The position numbers and the translations under genes are program-made. Of a stretch of 64,000 bases of DNA, positions 34,775 to 42,461 are shown piece after piece (within the stretch, counting starts at the first letter, position 1; each line of letters starts with the position of its first letter). Below the pieces are notes generated by a model that was given only the letters and a program-made list of their open reading frames with translations, did no database searches and was not told the origin of the DNA. This DNA is from Lacunisphaera limnophila (GTDB lineage: Bacteria; Verrucomicrobiota; Verrucomicrobiia; Opitutales; Opitutaceae): the NCBI RefSeq assembly GCF_001746835.1, contig NZ_CP016094.1, positions 2,356,001-2,420,000 of the forward strand. The letters are read 5' to 3'.

Positions 34775-35533
34775 TCAGCGTTTCCGGTAGTCGCCGCGGC
34801 TGAAGTATTTTTCCAGCCAGACGTAGGCGCAGATGAAGAAGTAGCGGCTGCCCATTTCCTTGATCTTGAGCTTGGCCTCGCCGTATTTGCGGTTGTGCCA
34901 GGAGATCGGAATGACGGTCCAGGTGTAGCCGCGCACGATGGCCTTGAGCGGGATCTCGACGGTGAGGTTGAAGTGCGGGCTGAGGAAGGGGCGGCAGCCC
35001 TCGATGACGGTGCGGCGGTAGGCCTTGAAGGCGTTGGTCGTGTCGTTGAGGGCGATGGCGAAGCCGATGCGCACGAGAAAATTCGCGATGCGGTTAACCC
35101 AGAGCTTCACGCGCGGGTAGTCGACAACCTGGCCGCCCTTGACGAAGCGGCTGCCGAAGACGCAGTCCCAACCCTCGTTGAGCAGGCGCCAGTAGCGCAC
35201 GGCGTCGGCGGGCGAGTCGGAGGCGTCGGCCATCATGATGGTGCAGGCGTCGCCCTGCATATGGTTGAGGCCGAAGACGACGGCGCGGCCGAAGCCGTTG
35301 GGCCCCTTGTTCTGCACGGGGGCGAGGGTGGGGATGGCGGCGCGGAGGTCCTGGAGAACCTGCCAGGTGCCGTCCTTGCTGGCGTCGTCCACGACGACGA
35401 TCTCGTGCGGGACCTGCTCGCGGCTCAGCACCTCGTACAGGGCGCGCAGGGTCGGCGGCAGCGATTCCTCCTCGTTGTGGGCGGGGATGACGATGGAGTA
35501 GAGCTTGAGCGGCGCGGGTGAGGCCTCGGGCAT
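34775..35533 (-). CDS. GT2 polyprenol-phosphate glycosyltransferase, DPM1-like
   Basis: A 252-residue GT-A enzyme without clear membrane spans, the size of eukaryotic and archaeal DPM1. YSIVIPAHNEEESLPPTL, VVDDASKDGT and MMADASDSPADAVRYW are the nucleotide and DXD-type motifs; GSRFVKGGQVVDYP and NAFKAYRR are characteristic of polyprenyl-phosphate mannosyl/glucosyltransferases. It is six bases from the GT-C-like gene, consistent with a donor-maker and donor-user pair. The sugar is unknown. Confidence 0.88.
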   Translation of the reverse strand: MPEASPAPLKLYSIVIPAHNEEESLPPTLRALYEVLSREQVPHEIVVVDDASKDGTWQVLQDLRAAIPTLAPVQNKGPNGFGRAVVFGLNHMQGDACTIMMADASDSPADAVRYWRLLNEGWDCVFGSRFVKGGQVVDYPRVKLWVNRIANFLVRIGFAIALNDTTNAFKAYRRTVIEGCRPFLSPHFNLTVEIPLKAIVRGYTWTVIPISWHNRKYGEAKLKIKEMGSRYFFICAYVWLEKYFSRGDYRKR

Positions 35534-35587
35534 CGAGTCAATGAGGGGAATTCGGCCCCCGGCGGCAAGCCTCGGGTTGGGCGGGCG

Positions 35588-35682
35588 AAATTAAGAATTA
35601 AGAAGGAAGAATTAAGAAACAGCCTCGAACCTTGCCTGGCGACGGGCTCGTTTCTTAATTCTTAATTCATCCTTCTTACTTC
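35588..35682. repeat. AT-rich inverted repeat overlapping an epimerase stop codon
   Basis: Arms 35588-35620 and 35650-35682 match at 26 of 33 positions with a 29-base GC-rich spacer. Arms are built of AATTAAGAA-type units and are strikingly AT-rich against the surroundings. The right arm covers the last bases of the epimerase gene including its TAA stop (35678-35676 on the minus strand). It lies between two genes of one leftward operon. Confidence 0.85.
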
Positions 35683-36752
35683 TCCCGCGGGGCGGAGAGT
35701 TCGAGCCAGCCGGGGTGTTGTTCGGCATGGGTGGCGATCTCCGCGAGGATGGCAGGGGTCGGGGTGGCGGGGTGCCAGTCCCAGAGGCGGGTGGCCTTGG
35801 CGTGGTCGAGGACCATCCAGCCGATGTCAAAGGGGCGCGGGGTGCCGTCCTCCACGACGCCGTGCGGACCGAAGCGTTGGGCGCACCAATCGCTGAGCTG
35901 GCGGAGGGACATGGCGGAGGCGGCACCGCCCGAGAAATTGGCCAGGCGGTCGGCGGCGGGGAGCGGGGGCGCGGCAAATTGTTTTTCCAGGACGGGCAGG
36001 AGGTCGCGCGGGTGGAGGCAGTCGCGCACCTGGTGGCCGAGGCCGCCGAAGCCGAGGTACTTGAGCGGCTTTTTGCGGAGCCAAGCGTTGATCCAGTAGG
36101 CGAAGATGCCCTGGTCGGCGCGCCCGAACTGGCCGGCGCCGGCGAGCACACCGCAGCGGTTGATGAAGACCGGAAAGCCGAAGGTCTCGCCGTACTCGAG
36201 GGCCATGGCCTCGGAGGCAAGCTTGGTGGCGCCGTAGAGGGAGATGGGGGCCTGGGTGGGGAAGGACTCCGTGAGTCCGGCCGGGCTGACCCCGGGGGGG
36301 AGATCCGCGGCGCCCGGGGGGAGGCCGAGGGCATCACCCTGGGCGACGAGGGGCAGGCGGGTGAGCGGGGGGATCGAGTAGACGCGGCTGGTGGAGAGCA
36401 GAATGAAACCGGCCCGGTGGGTCTTGCAGTATTCCAGCAGGTTGATCGTGCCGGTGAGGTTGTGGTCGACGAGTTCGCGGGAACTGGTCTTGCCGTCGAT
36501 GCCGGCGAGCACACTGGGGTTGGCGGCGGCATCCAGCACGAAATCCGCGGCGGGCAGGGCGTCCATGGCGCGGGCGTCGCGCAGGTCGGCGGTCAGGATG
36601 GTCGCGCCGAGCCGCTCCAACGGCGCGCGGTTGGTCTCGCTGCCCGGGCGGATGAAGTTGTCGAAACCCGCCACCGTGTGGCCGGCGGCGAGGAGTTCGC
36701 GGGCCAGGGTGCTGCCGACGAAGCCGCAGATGCCGGAGATCAGGATTTTCAT
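35676..36752 (-). CDS. Extended-SDR nucleotide-sugar epimerase, CDP-tyvelose 2-epimerase-like
   Basis: A 358-residue enzyme with the NAD-binding GICGFVGS at residues 7-14 (the third Gly of GxxGxxG is kept) and the complete YGATK motif at 173-177, with STSRVYS at 120-126. NRCGVLAGAGQFGRADQGIF is the type of sequence seen in the CDP-paratose/tyvelose epimerase group. First gene of the long leftward run. Its stop codon lies in the arm of an inverted repeat that separates it from the GT2. No CDP-glucose genes are in the window, so the substrate is uncertain and could be another 4-keto or 2-epimerisable sugar nucleotide. Confidence 0.83.
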   Translation of the reverse strand: MKILISGICGFVGSTLARELLAAGHTVAGFDNFIRPGSETNRAPLERLGATILTADLRDARAMDALPAADFVLDAAANPSVLAGIDGKTSSRELVDHNLTGTINLLEYCKTHRAGFILLSTSRVYSIPPLTRLPLVAQGDALGLPPGAADLPPGVSPAGLTESFPTQAPISLYGATKLASEAMALEYGETFGFPVFINRCGVLAGAGQFGRADQGIFAYWINAWLRKKPLKYLGFGGLGHQVRDCLHPRDLLPVLEKQFAAPPLPAADRLANFSGGAASAMSLRQLSDWCAQRFGPHGVVEDGTPRPFDIGWMVLDHAKATRLWDWHPATPTPAILAEIATHAEQHPGWLELSAPREK

Positions 36753-36873
36753 GCGAAAACCACTTTAAGGGGGAAGTTTTAGTTTAAGGAAGCCGGGAAT
36801 CGGCGGGGTGGGCGCCCGCGCGGGGATTAATGGGTTGAACCAAGGCGCTCCGCCGCGGTCTAGTGGGCATCGC

Positions 36874-37317
36874 ATGAAAACCTCCCGTTTGCTCCAAGCC
36901 CTCCTGCTCTCGTCCTTGCTGGCCGCGGTTCCCGCCTGGGCGGTAACCCGTACGCTGACCATCCAGGCGCCGGCCACGGCCAAGCCGGGCACCAACATCC
37001 ATGTTGAGATCGCGGCGGCGACGGATGCCGTCGATGCCGAGCAGATCGGGTTTCTGCATGCCGAGTACTCGGTCGATGGCGGCCGGACCTGGGTGCCGGT
37101 CTACGCGGAGAAGCTGGGGCGCAAGGCCACCCGGAGCGTGGACATCCCGGCAGGTCTCGAGGGGAGCAAGGCCCTGGTGCGGGCGCGGGCGGCCTTTCGC
37201 GGCGGCAAGGCGGGTGACGTGGATTTTTCGGGCGCGCCGATCCTCTGGGGTGATACCTGGGGCAAATGGGTGACCCCGCCGGCCCGGACGGCTACGATCA
37301 ACGTGACCGGACGCTGA
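36874..37317 (+). CDS. Small secreted beta-sandwich protein, paralogue 1
   Basis: A 147-residue protein with a Sec signal peptide (KTSRLLQALLLSSLLAAVPAWA, cut about residue 23), then a compact beta-rich domain: TLTIQAPATAKPGTNIHVE, EYSVDGGRTWVPVY and WGDTWGKWVTPPA. It shares about every second residue with the protein at 38930. The SVDGGRTW motif resembles Asp/beta-turn motifs in beta-propellers and Ig-like domains, but I do not recognise the family. Its ATG at 36874 has no strong Shine-Dalgarno; the upstream gap of 121 bases to a divergent epimerase gene holds the promoter. Confidence 0.78.
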   Translation: MKTSRLLQALLLSSLLAAVPAWAVTRTLTIQAPATAKPGTNIHVEIAAATDAVDAEQIGFLHAEYSVDGGRTWVPVYAEKLGRKATRSVDIPAGLEGSKALVRARAAFRGGKAGDVDFSGAPILWGDTWGKWVTPPARTATINVTGR

Positions 37318-37378
37318 GCCGGCCCCGAACTGGGCAGGGCGGAGTGCCGGGACGGAACGGGCCGCGCCAGCCGGGCGA

Positions 37379-37720
37379 CTAGACCGCCGCGGCCGGGGGT
37401 GGGAGATAGTCCTCCCTGACCGGCGAGAAGACCTCGATCGCGACCGAATCCTCGAGGATGGCCGCCTCGTGCTCGACATTGCCGGGGATGCACCAGCTGT
37501 CGCCCGGCCGTACGTCGAAGGTGTCGGTCCCGATGGTGAGGCGCAGGTGTCCGCTGACCAGGTAGCCGGTCTGCTCGTGTGGGTGGGCATGCCGCGGCAG
37601 CGGATGGCCCCGGGCGAGGCGGAATTCCGCGAAGAGCGTGTGCTGGCCGTGGACCAGCGTCTTGAAGCGCACGCCGGTGAAGGGCTCGCGGTAACCGGAG
37701 GGATGGGCGGGGGTGAACAT
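37379..37720 (-). CDS. Small cupin-fold protein
   Basis: A 113-residue single cupin. The metal-binding motif PRHAHPHEQTGYLVSG gives His44, His46 and Glu49, and the second motif PGDSWCIPGNVEHE gives His84. Such proteins act as sugar isomerases, small-molecule binding proteins or enzymes; nothing in the sequence fixes the role. It is not RmlC-like: RmlC is about 180 residues with a different motif set. It lies 38 bases after the epimerase gene on the same strand, so it may act on the same nucleotide sugar. ATG 37720 chosen; other in-frame ATGs upstream give only low-complexity sequence. Confidence 0.82.
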   Translation of the reverse strand: MFTPAHPSGYREPFTGVRFKTLVHGQHTLFAEFRLARGHPLPRHAHPHEQTGYLVSGHLRLTIGTDTFDVRPGDSWCIPGNVEHEAAILEDSVAIEVFSPVREDYLPPPAAAV

Positions 37721-37758
37721 GGGTCGCCCCGGCATCAGGGGGTGCGCGGGGGCGCGGA

Positions 37759-38820
37759 TCAGGCCGGCTGGTGACGGGTCTTCCAGGCCTCGACGATCTG
37801 GCGGATCGTTTCCTCGAGGGACTGGGTGATGTCCCACTTCGGGTAGTGGGCGCGCATCTTGCGGAGGTCGGAGTAGTAGCAGATGTGGTCGCCGGCGCGG
37901 TTCTGGTCGACGTAGGTGAAGACCTGCGCCTTACCGGTGAACTTCTCGGCGATCTTGAAGGCCTCGAGGATGGAGGTGCTGTTGGCCTTGCCGCCGCCGA
38001 GGTTGTAGACCTCGCCGGCACGCGGGTTCTCGACGAAGGCGGCCATGAAGCGCGCGACGTCGAGCGAGTGGATGTTGTCACGCACCTGCTTCCCCTTGTA
38101 GCCGAAGACGCGGTACTCCTTGCCCTCGAGGTTGCACTTCACGAGGTAGGAAAGGAAGCCATGGAGCTCGACGCCGCTGTGGTTCGGGCCGGTGAGGCAG
38201 CCGCCGCGCAGGGCGCAGGTGGGTAGGTTGAAATAGCGGCCGTATTCCTGGACCATGACGTCAGCCGCGACCTTGGAGGCGCCGAAGAGCGAGTGCTTGG
38301 ACTGGTCGATGGTGAAGGTTTCGGGGATGCCGTGGGCATAGGCCGGGTCGGCGTAGTCCCAGCGCGTCGCGAGTTCCGTGAGTTTGATGCCGTTCGGGGC
38401 GTCGCCGTAGACCTTGTTCGTGCTCATGTGCACGAAGGGCGACTCGGGGCAGGCCTGGCGGGCGGCCTCGAGGAAGTTCAGCGTCCCGACGGCGTTGGTG
38501 TCGAAGTCATCGAAGGGAATGGCCGCGGCCCGGTCGTGCGAGGGCTGGGCGGCGGTGTGGACAATGACGGACGGCTTGACCGACTGGACGAGCGCGAGCA
38601 CGCCGGCGCGGTCGCGGATGTCGAGCTCGTGGTGGACGAAACCCTTGAGGTCCGAGACCAAGCGGTGCTGGTTCCAGCGCGTGTCACCCTGCGGGCCGAA
38701 GAAGACGGCGCGCTGGTTGTTGTCCACGCCGTGGACGGTGTAGCCCAGCGAGGCGAAATAAACGCAGACTTCCGAGCCGATGAGGCCCGAGGAACCGGTG
38801 ACGAGGAGGGTCTTGGCCAT
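37759..38820 (-). CDS. Extended-SDR, CDP-paratose/tyvelose 2-epimerase-like
   Basis: A 353-residue enzyme. [11 protein letters not shown] (7-17) binds [14 protein letters not shown] (133-143) and [19 protein letters not shown] are hallmarks of the CDP-paratose 2-epimerase (TyvE/RfbE) group. The YxxxK Tyr reads Phe179 with Lys183, a form I remember for this branch. [13 protein letters not shown] and [13 protein letters not shown] are also typical. It starts a two-gene unit with the cupin. The upstream genes of a CDP-dideoxyhexose pathway (rfbF, rfbG, rfbH) are absent, so the actual substrate is open. Confidence 0.87.
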   Translation of the reverse strand: MAKTLLVTGSSGLIGSEVCVYFASLGYTVHGVDNNQRAVFFGPQGDTRWNQHRLVSDLKGFVHHELDIRDRAGVLALVQSVKPSVIVHTAAQPSHDRAAAIPFDDFDTNAVGTLNFLEAARQACPESPFVHMSTNKVYGDAPNGIKLTELATRWDYADPAYAHGIPETFTIDQSKHSLFGASKVAADVMVQEYGRYFNLPTCALRGGCLTGPNHSGVELHGFLSYLVKCNLEGKEYRVFGYKGKQVRDNIHSLDVARFMAAFVENPRAGEVYNLGGGKANSTSILEAFKIAEKFTGKAQVFTYVDQNRAGDHICYYSDLRKMRAHYPKWDITQSLEETIRQIVEAWKTRHQPA

Positions 38821-38929
38821 ATGAAAAAGGGGAAGGGCCAGCCAGACAGGGGTGGGGCCCGGTTTCCAGCCGAATTTAGGGGAAGGGGATCGCGCTTGCC
38901 TCAGGGCGGGGGGTGGCCGTCATGGAGCC

Positions 38930-39379
38930 ATGATTTCTCCGCCGATCACCCTGGGCCAAGGCCTCTGGACGGCCGCGTGGCTCGGCCTCGCCGTGTCCGC
39001 CGGCGCGGTGGAGCGCACGCTGACGATCGAGGCGCCGGCCGCAGTGGCGCCGGGGGCGGATTGTCCGGTTGTGCTCGCGGCCGGCACGGACGCGGGGCAG
39101 GGCGAGCGGATCGGGATGTTCCAGGCGGATTTTTCGGTGGACGGCGGGCGGACGTGGACGGGCCTGGTTTACCTGAACAACATCGAGCCGGCCACGCGGC
39201 AGGAGCGGGTCATCACGGCGGGACCGGCCGGTACCTCCGTGCAGGTGCGGTTGCGGGTGGCGTTCCGGGACGGGCTGGCGGGCGACGTGGATTACACGGG
39301 CGCGGCGCTGCGGTGGAACGGATCCTGGGGGAAATGGGCGGAGCCGCCGGCCAAGTTGGTGACGGTGCTGGTCAGATAG
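38930..39379 (+). CDS. Small secreted beta-sandwich protein, paralogue 2
   Basis: A 149-residue paralogue of the protein at 36874. A signal peptide (ISPPITLGQGLWTAAWLGLA to about residue 25) precedes RTLTIEAPAAVAPGADCPV, then ADFSVDGGRTWTGLVYL and RWNGSWGKWAEPPAK. The shared positions are the strand ends, the SVDGGRTW turn and the WGKW..PPA end. It lies divergent to the epimerase at 37759 with a 109-base gap, so a pair of small secreted proteins flanks the epimerase-cupin unit. Function unknown; the domain is too short for a catalytic fold and might bind a glycan or a partner. Confidence 0.75.
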   Translation: MISPPITLGQGLWTAAWLGLAVSAGAVERTLTIEAPAAVAPGADCPVVLAAGTDAGQGERIGMFQADFSVDGGRTWTGLVYLNNIEPATRQERVITAGPAGTSVQVRLRVAFRDGLAGDVDYTGAALRWNGSWGKWAEPPAKLVTVLVR

Positions 39380-39397
39380 GCGAAGCGACCGCCGGCT

Positions 39398-39417
39398 CGC
39401 GGGCGAGATCGCCCGCG
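39398..39417. terminator. GC-rich hairpin between convergent genes
   Basis: CGCGGGCG, loop AGAT, CGCCCGCG: an 8-bp perfect stem between the secreted paralogue and the double GT-C gene. No T tract follows. It is similar in form and placement to the hairpins at 7199 and 14870. Confidence 0.45.
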
Positions 39418-39455
39418 CTTCAGGTGAGGCCAATCGCGCCAACCACACGCCCCAC

Positions 39456-42400
39456 TCAGTGCAGATGGTAGGCGCGCTGGAGGGCCTTGGCGCGCTCGAT
39501 ATGCATGAACTCCAGCGCCGGAACCCGCGCGGCCGGGTCGGAGGTCGCGGGGGCGGCGATGAGCTGGCGCAGCTCGGTGCCGCGCCAACCCGTGAAATCC
39601 GCCAGGGCGGAGGGCCAGCCGCGCAGGCAGAGGCCAGCGATGAGCAGCAGGAGCACGGCGGCCAGACCCTGGCGCAGACGCAGCCCGGGCAGCTGCGCGA
39701 GGCCTGCGGCTAAGAGCAGCCCGGCGAAAGGCAGGGTGGCGAGGAGGGAGCTGTATTGGTAGCGGGAGCTGAGTGCCGCGAGGAAGCCGGTGTGATGTCG
39801 GCCGATGCCGACGAGCACCGCATTGCCCAGGTCGTAGGCGAGCAGGAGGAGGAGCAGGTGCAACATGCGGCCGCGCGCGAGGCCCAGGGCGCCGGCCAGC
39901 ACGGCGAGCTTGCCGGCCGCGAGCAGCAGCAGGACCGCGGGATGGAGCGAACTGCCGCCGGTGAGGGCATGGCCGGGGTTGAGCAGGAAGTAGGTGGCCC
40001 CGAACTCCAGGATGTCACCCCAGTGGCCGGCCAGCTGTTGGTGATTGCCGCTGGAGTTGAGCTTGATGACGAGCGCCACGGCGATGGCTGGCAACAGACA
40101 GAAGAGCGCGCCAGGCAGAGCGGGCAGCAAGCGACGGATTTGTCCGCTCAGCAGGGCCGGCAGCAGGAGACCGAGGGATAGGACCGCGCCGGTCAGCACG
40201 CCGCGCGAGAAAGAGCAGGCGCTGGCGGCGGCGAGGAGAAACAGCGGCAGGTGCCGGCGCCACGCGAACATGGCGGTGTCCGTGCGGTGGCGCTCGTGCC
40301 AGACGCAGGCGAGGAGCAGGAAGCTGGTGGCGAGCACGGCGGACCATTGGACGGACCAGCCGAGGGTCTCGAGGTTGGCGGGCGTGAGGGCGAAGACGAG
40401 CAGGGTGGGGGCGGTGGCGAGCAGGGGGAAACCGGCGCGTTGCAGCAGGCGGCCCAGCACGACGGTGTTGGCGGCGTGGGTGAGCCAGAGCAGCCAGAGC
40501 ATGGCGGCGTAGCTGCCGCCGAAACCGAGGGCGGCACCGCCCCAAAGAACCTTGAACAGCGGCACGAAATTTTCGGCGAACACCAAGGTGGTCCATTGCC
40601 ACAGGCCCATCTGCGCCAGCTGGTCGAGGAGGAAGAAATCGTCGCCAAACCAGAAGAGTTCCCGGAATTCCCGGTGCCAGATCAGGAACGGCGCGAGGGC
40701 GGCCAGCCCGGCGAGCCAGGGCAGAGCGCGGGTCGCGCGCGACTCCGATTCGGGTTCAGGCGCACCGGCGGGTGGGATCGCGGCGGGCGCGGCCGGGGCG
40801 CCGCGGCCGGACCACAGACTCGCGGCCTCCCAGGCCATGGCAGAGATGAAGACGAGCACCAGCGGGTAGACCGGCGCGAACGAGCTGATGGTGTGGACGG
40901 GGAATGAGCTGGCCTCGATCATGGCGTGCATGAGCACGGAGGCGGCGACCGCGCCCCAAGCCGCGGCGGCGACGGTGAAGGGAAAGGTCCAGCGGCGGTG
41001 CAACACCAGCCAGCCCAAGCGGACGAGGGCGCCGAGCTGCGCGAGCCAGAACAGGCCGGTCAGCACCGGGCGCAGCGCCTTGCCGATCGCATGCAGCGTG
41101 TCCGTCTTCGCCACGTTGAGCAGGTAGCGTTTGGCCCCGACCACATCGAGTTCCCCGGCCGGTGGGGAGAGGCGTTCGCGGGTGAGGTCGCGGAACAGCT
41201 GCAGTTCCTCGGCCGAGCCCGTGCTCGGGGGCGGCCGGGCGCCGAAACGGCTGAAGCGAATGACGAAGTCGGCGAAGTCGCGGGTGGCGCGGACGAAGGC
41301 GGGCGTCTGCGCATCGCGCCACGGGGGCACGAAACCGTGGCGCGGAGGGCCGGCGGGCAGGCGGCCGGAGTCGGCGGCGGCGTTGAGCTCGCGGGCGAGG
41401 CGGTCGTAGAACGCCAGGGCGTCGGCGGCGCTGGCGGCATGACCGGCCTTGGCCGTCGCCTCGCGCACCGCCCAGATCATCCAGCCTCCCCCGATCTGGC
41501 CCTCCTCGGCCGGCAGCCCGGTGAGGAACGACGAGGAGCCGGCCCACCCGGCGGCGAGACCGGCGTCGAACTGGTGCTGGAGTTCCGCGAAGGCCGGGCT
41601 GATCGCCGCCATCGCCTCACGCGCCTCGCGGGACACGGGGACAAAGGGCCGCTCCGGCCCGACGTGCACGCGGAGCATCGCGCCATAGGCCGCCTTGAAT
41701 TCCGTCGCATGAAACTCACTGGTGCCAAACCAGCCGTAGTGGGTGCGGTTCAGGGTGCAGACGGCCAGCACCGGCAGGGCGGCGGCGAGGATCGCGGTGC
41801 CGAGCCCACCCGCCGCGCGGCGGAGGGCGATGCGGTCGAGCCGCGCGCAGCCGGCGACGTAGGCCGCGGCCAGCAGGAGCACGCTCGGGGCGAGCCAGAC
41901 AACCTCCTCGCGGGTGAGATAAAAGGCGGCGGCGGCGAGACCGGTCAGGATCGCCCACGGGCGCTGGTGGCGGCTTGGTTCCGACCGGCGCAGGTATAAC
42001 GCAATGAGTCCGGCGAGAATCAGGAGGGCCAGCGGACCGTAGACATGCTGGCGGAGCACGCGGCCCATGCTCGGACCGTCGAAGGTCATCGGGTTCCAGA
42101 GGAGCAGCGCAAAAATGGCGAAGCGCGCGCCGGCCGCGGTAACGGCCGGGCGCAGCGCGCGCACGAAGGCGCCGCAGGCCGCGGCGTAGAACGCGTGCTG
42201 GGCGAGGAAGAGGGGCAGCCCGATCAGGAAGGACGCGGCGATGAACAGCGGGTAGAACGGGCCCTTGGCGAGGGTAAGCTCGTGGTAGGGCCCGAGCCAC
42301 TCGCCCGCCACGAGGTGGCGGGCGAGTTCGAGGAAGAGGCGGTCGTCGTGCCCGGCGCTGCCGATGGCGTAGACCCCGGGGCCGCGGCTGAGCCAGAGCT

Positions 42401-42461
42401 TGGCGGCCGTCAGCGTGAGCGCCGCGGCGAGCCACAGGCGGTTCCGGAGGGCAGGGGTCAT
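39456..42461 (-). CDS. Double GT-C-like membrane protein
   Basis: A 1001-residue protein made of two membrane modules. Module 1 (residues 1-550) starts with a span and then YAIGSAGHDD (31-40); it contains a large soluble loop from about 245 to 460. A Pro/Ala/Glu-rich linker (551-577) leads to module 2, which has its own acidic motif FGDDFFLLDQ (605-614) and about twelve spans to the end. GT-C enzymes carry one such motif after span one, so this looks like two transferases in one chain. Module 1 is paralogous to the first 550 residues of the protein at 49656. Its ATG overlaps the GT2 stop by four bases. Reaction is unknown. Confidence 0.7.
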   Translation of the reverse strand: MTPALRNRLWLAAALTLTAAKLWLSRGPGVYAIGSAGHDDRLFLELARHLVAGEWLGPYHELTLAKGPFYPLFIAASFLIGLPLFLAQHAFYAAACGAFVRALRPAVTAAGARFAIFALLLWNPMTFDGPSMGRVLRQHVYGPLALLILAGLIALYLRRSEPSRHQRPWAILTGLAAAAFYLTREEVVWLAPSVLLLAAAYVAGCARLDRIALRRAAGGLGTAILAAALPVLAVCTLNRTHYGWFGTSEFHATEFKAAYGAMLRVHVGPERPFVPVSREAREAMAAISPAFAELQHQFDAGLAAGWAGSSSFLTGLPAEEGQIGGGWMIWAVREATAKAGHAASAADALAFYDRLARELNAAADSGRLPAGPPRHGFVPPWRDAQTPAFVRATRDFADFVIRFSRFGARPPPSTGSAEELQLFRDLTRERLSPPAGELDVVGAKRYLLNVAKTDTLHAIGKALRPVLTGLFWLAQLGALVRLGWLVLHRRWTFPFTVAAAAWGAVAASVLMHAMIEASSFPVHTISSFAPVYPLVLVFISAMAWEAASLWSGRGAPAAPAAIPPAGAPEPESESRATRALPWLAGLAALAPFLIWHREFRELFWFGDDFFLLDQLAQMGLWQWTTLVFAENFVPLFKVLWGGAALGFGGSYAAMLWLLWLTHAANTVVLGRLLQRAGFPLLATAPTLLVFALTPANLETLGWSVQWSAVLATSFLLLACVWHERHRTDTAMFAWRRHLPLFLLAAASACSFSRGVLTGAVLSLGLLLPALLSGQIRRLLPALPGALFCLLPAIAVALVIKLNSSGNHQQLAGHWGDILEFGATYFLLNPGHALTGGSSLHPAVLLLLAAGKLAVLAGALGLARGRMLHLLLLLLAYDLGNAVLVGIGRHHTGFLAALSSRYQYSSLLATLPFAGLLLAAGLAQLPGLRLRQGLAAVLLLLIAGLCLRGWPSALADFTGWRGTELRQLIAAPATSDPAARVPALEFMHIERAKALQRAYHLH

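Noticed and set aside
37379-37720. The cupin as RmlC
   Set aside because: RmlC is about 180 residues with another motif set; this is a 113-residue single cupin linked to a different epimerase.
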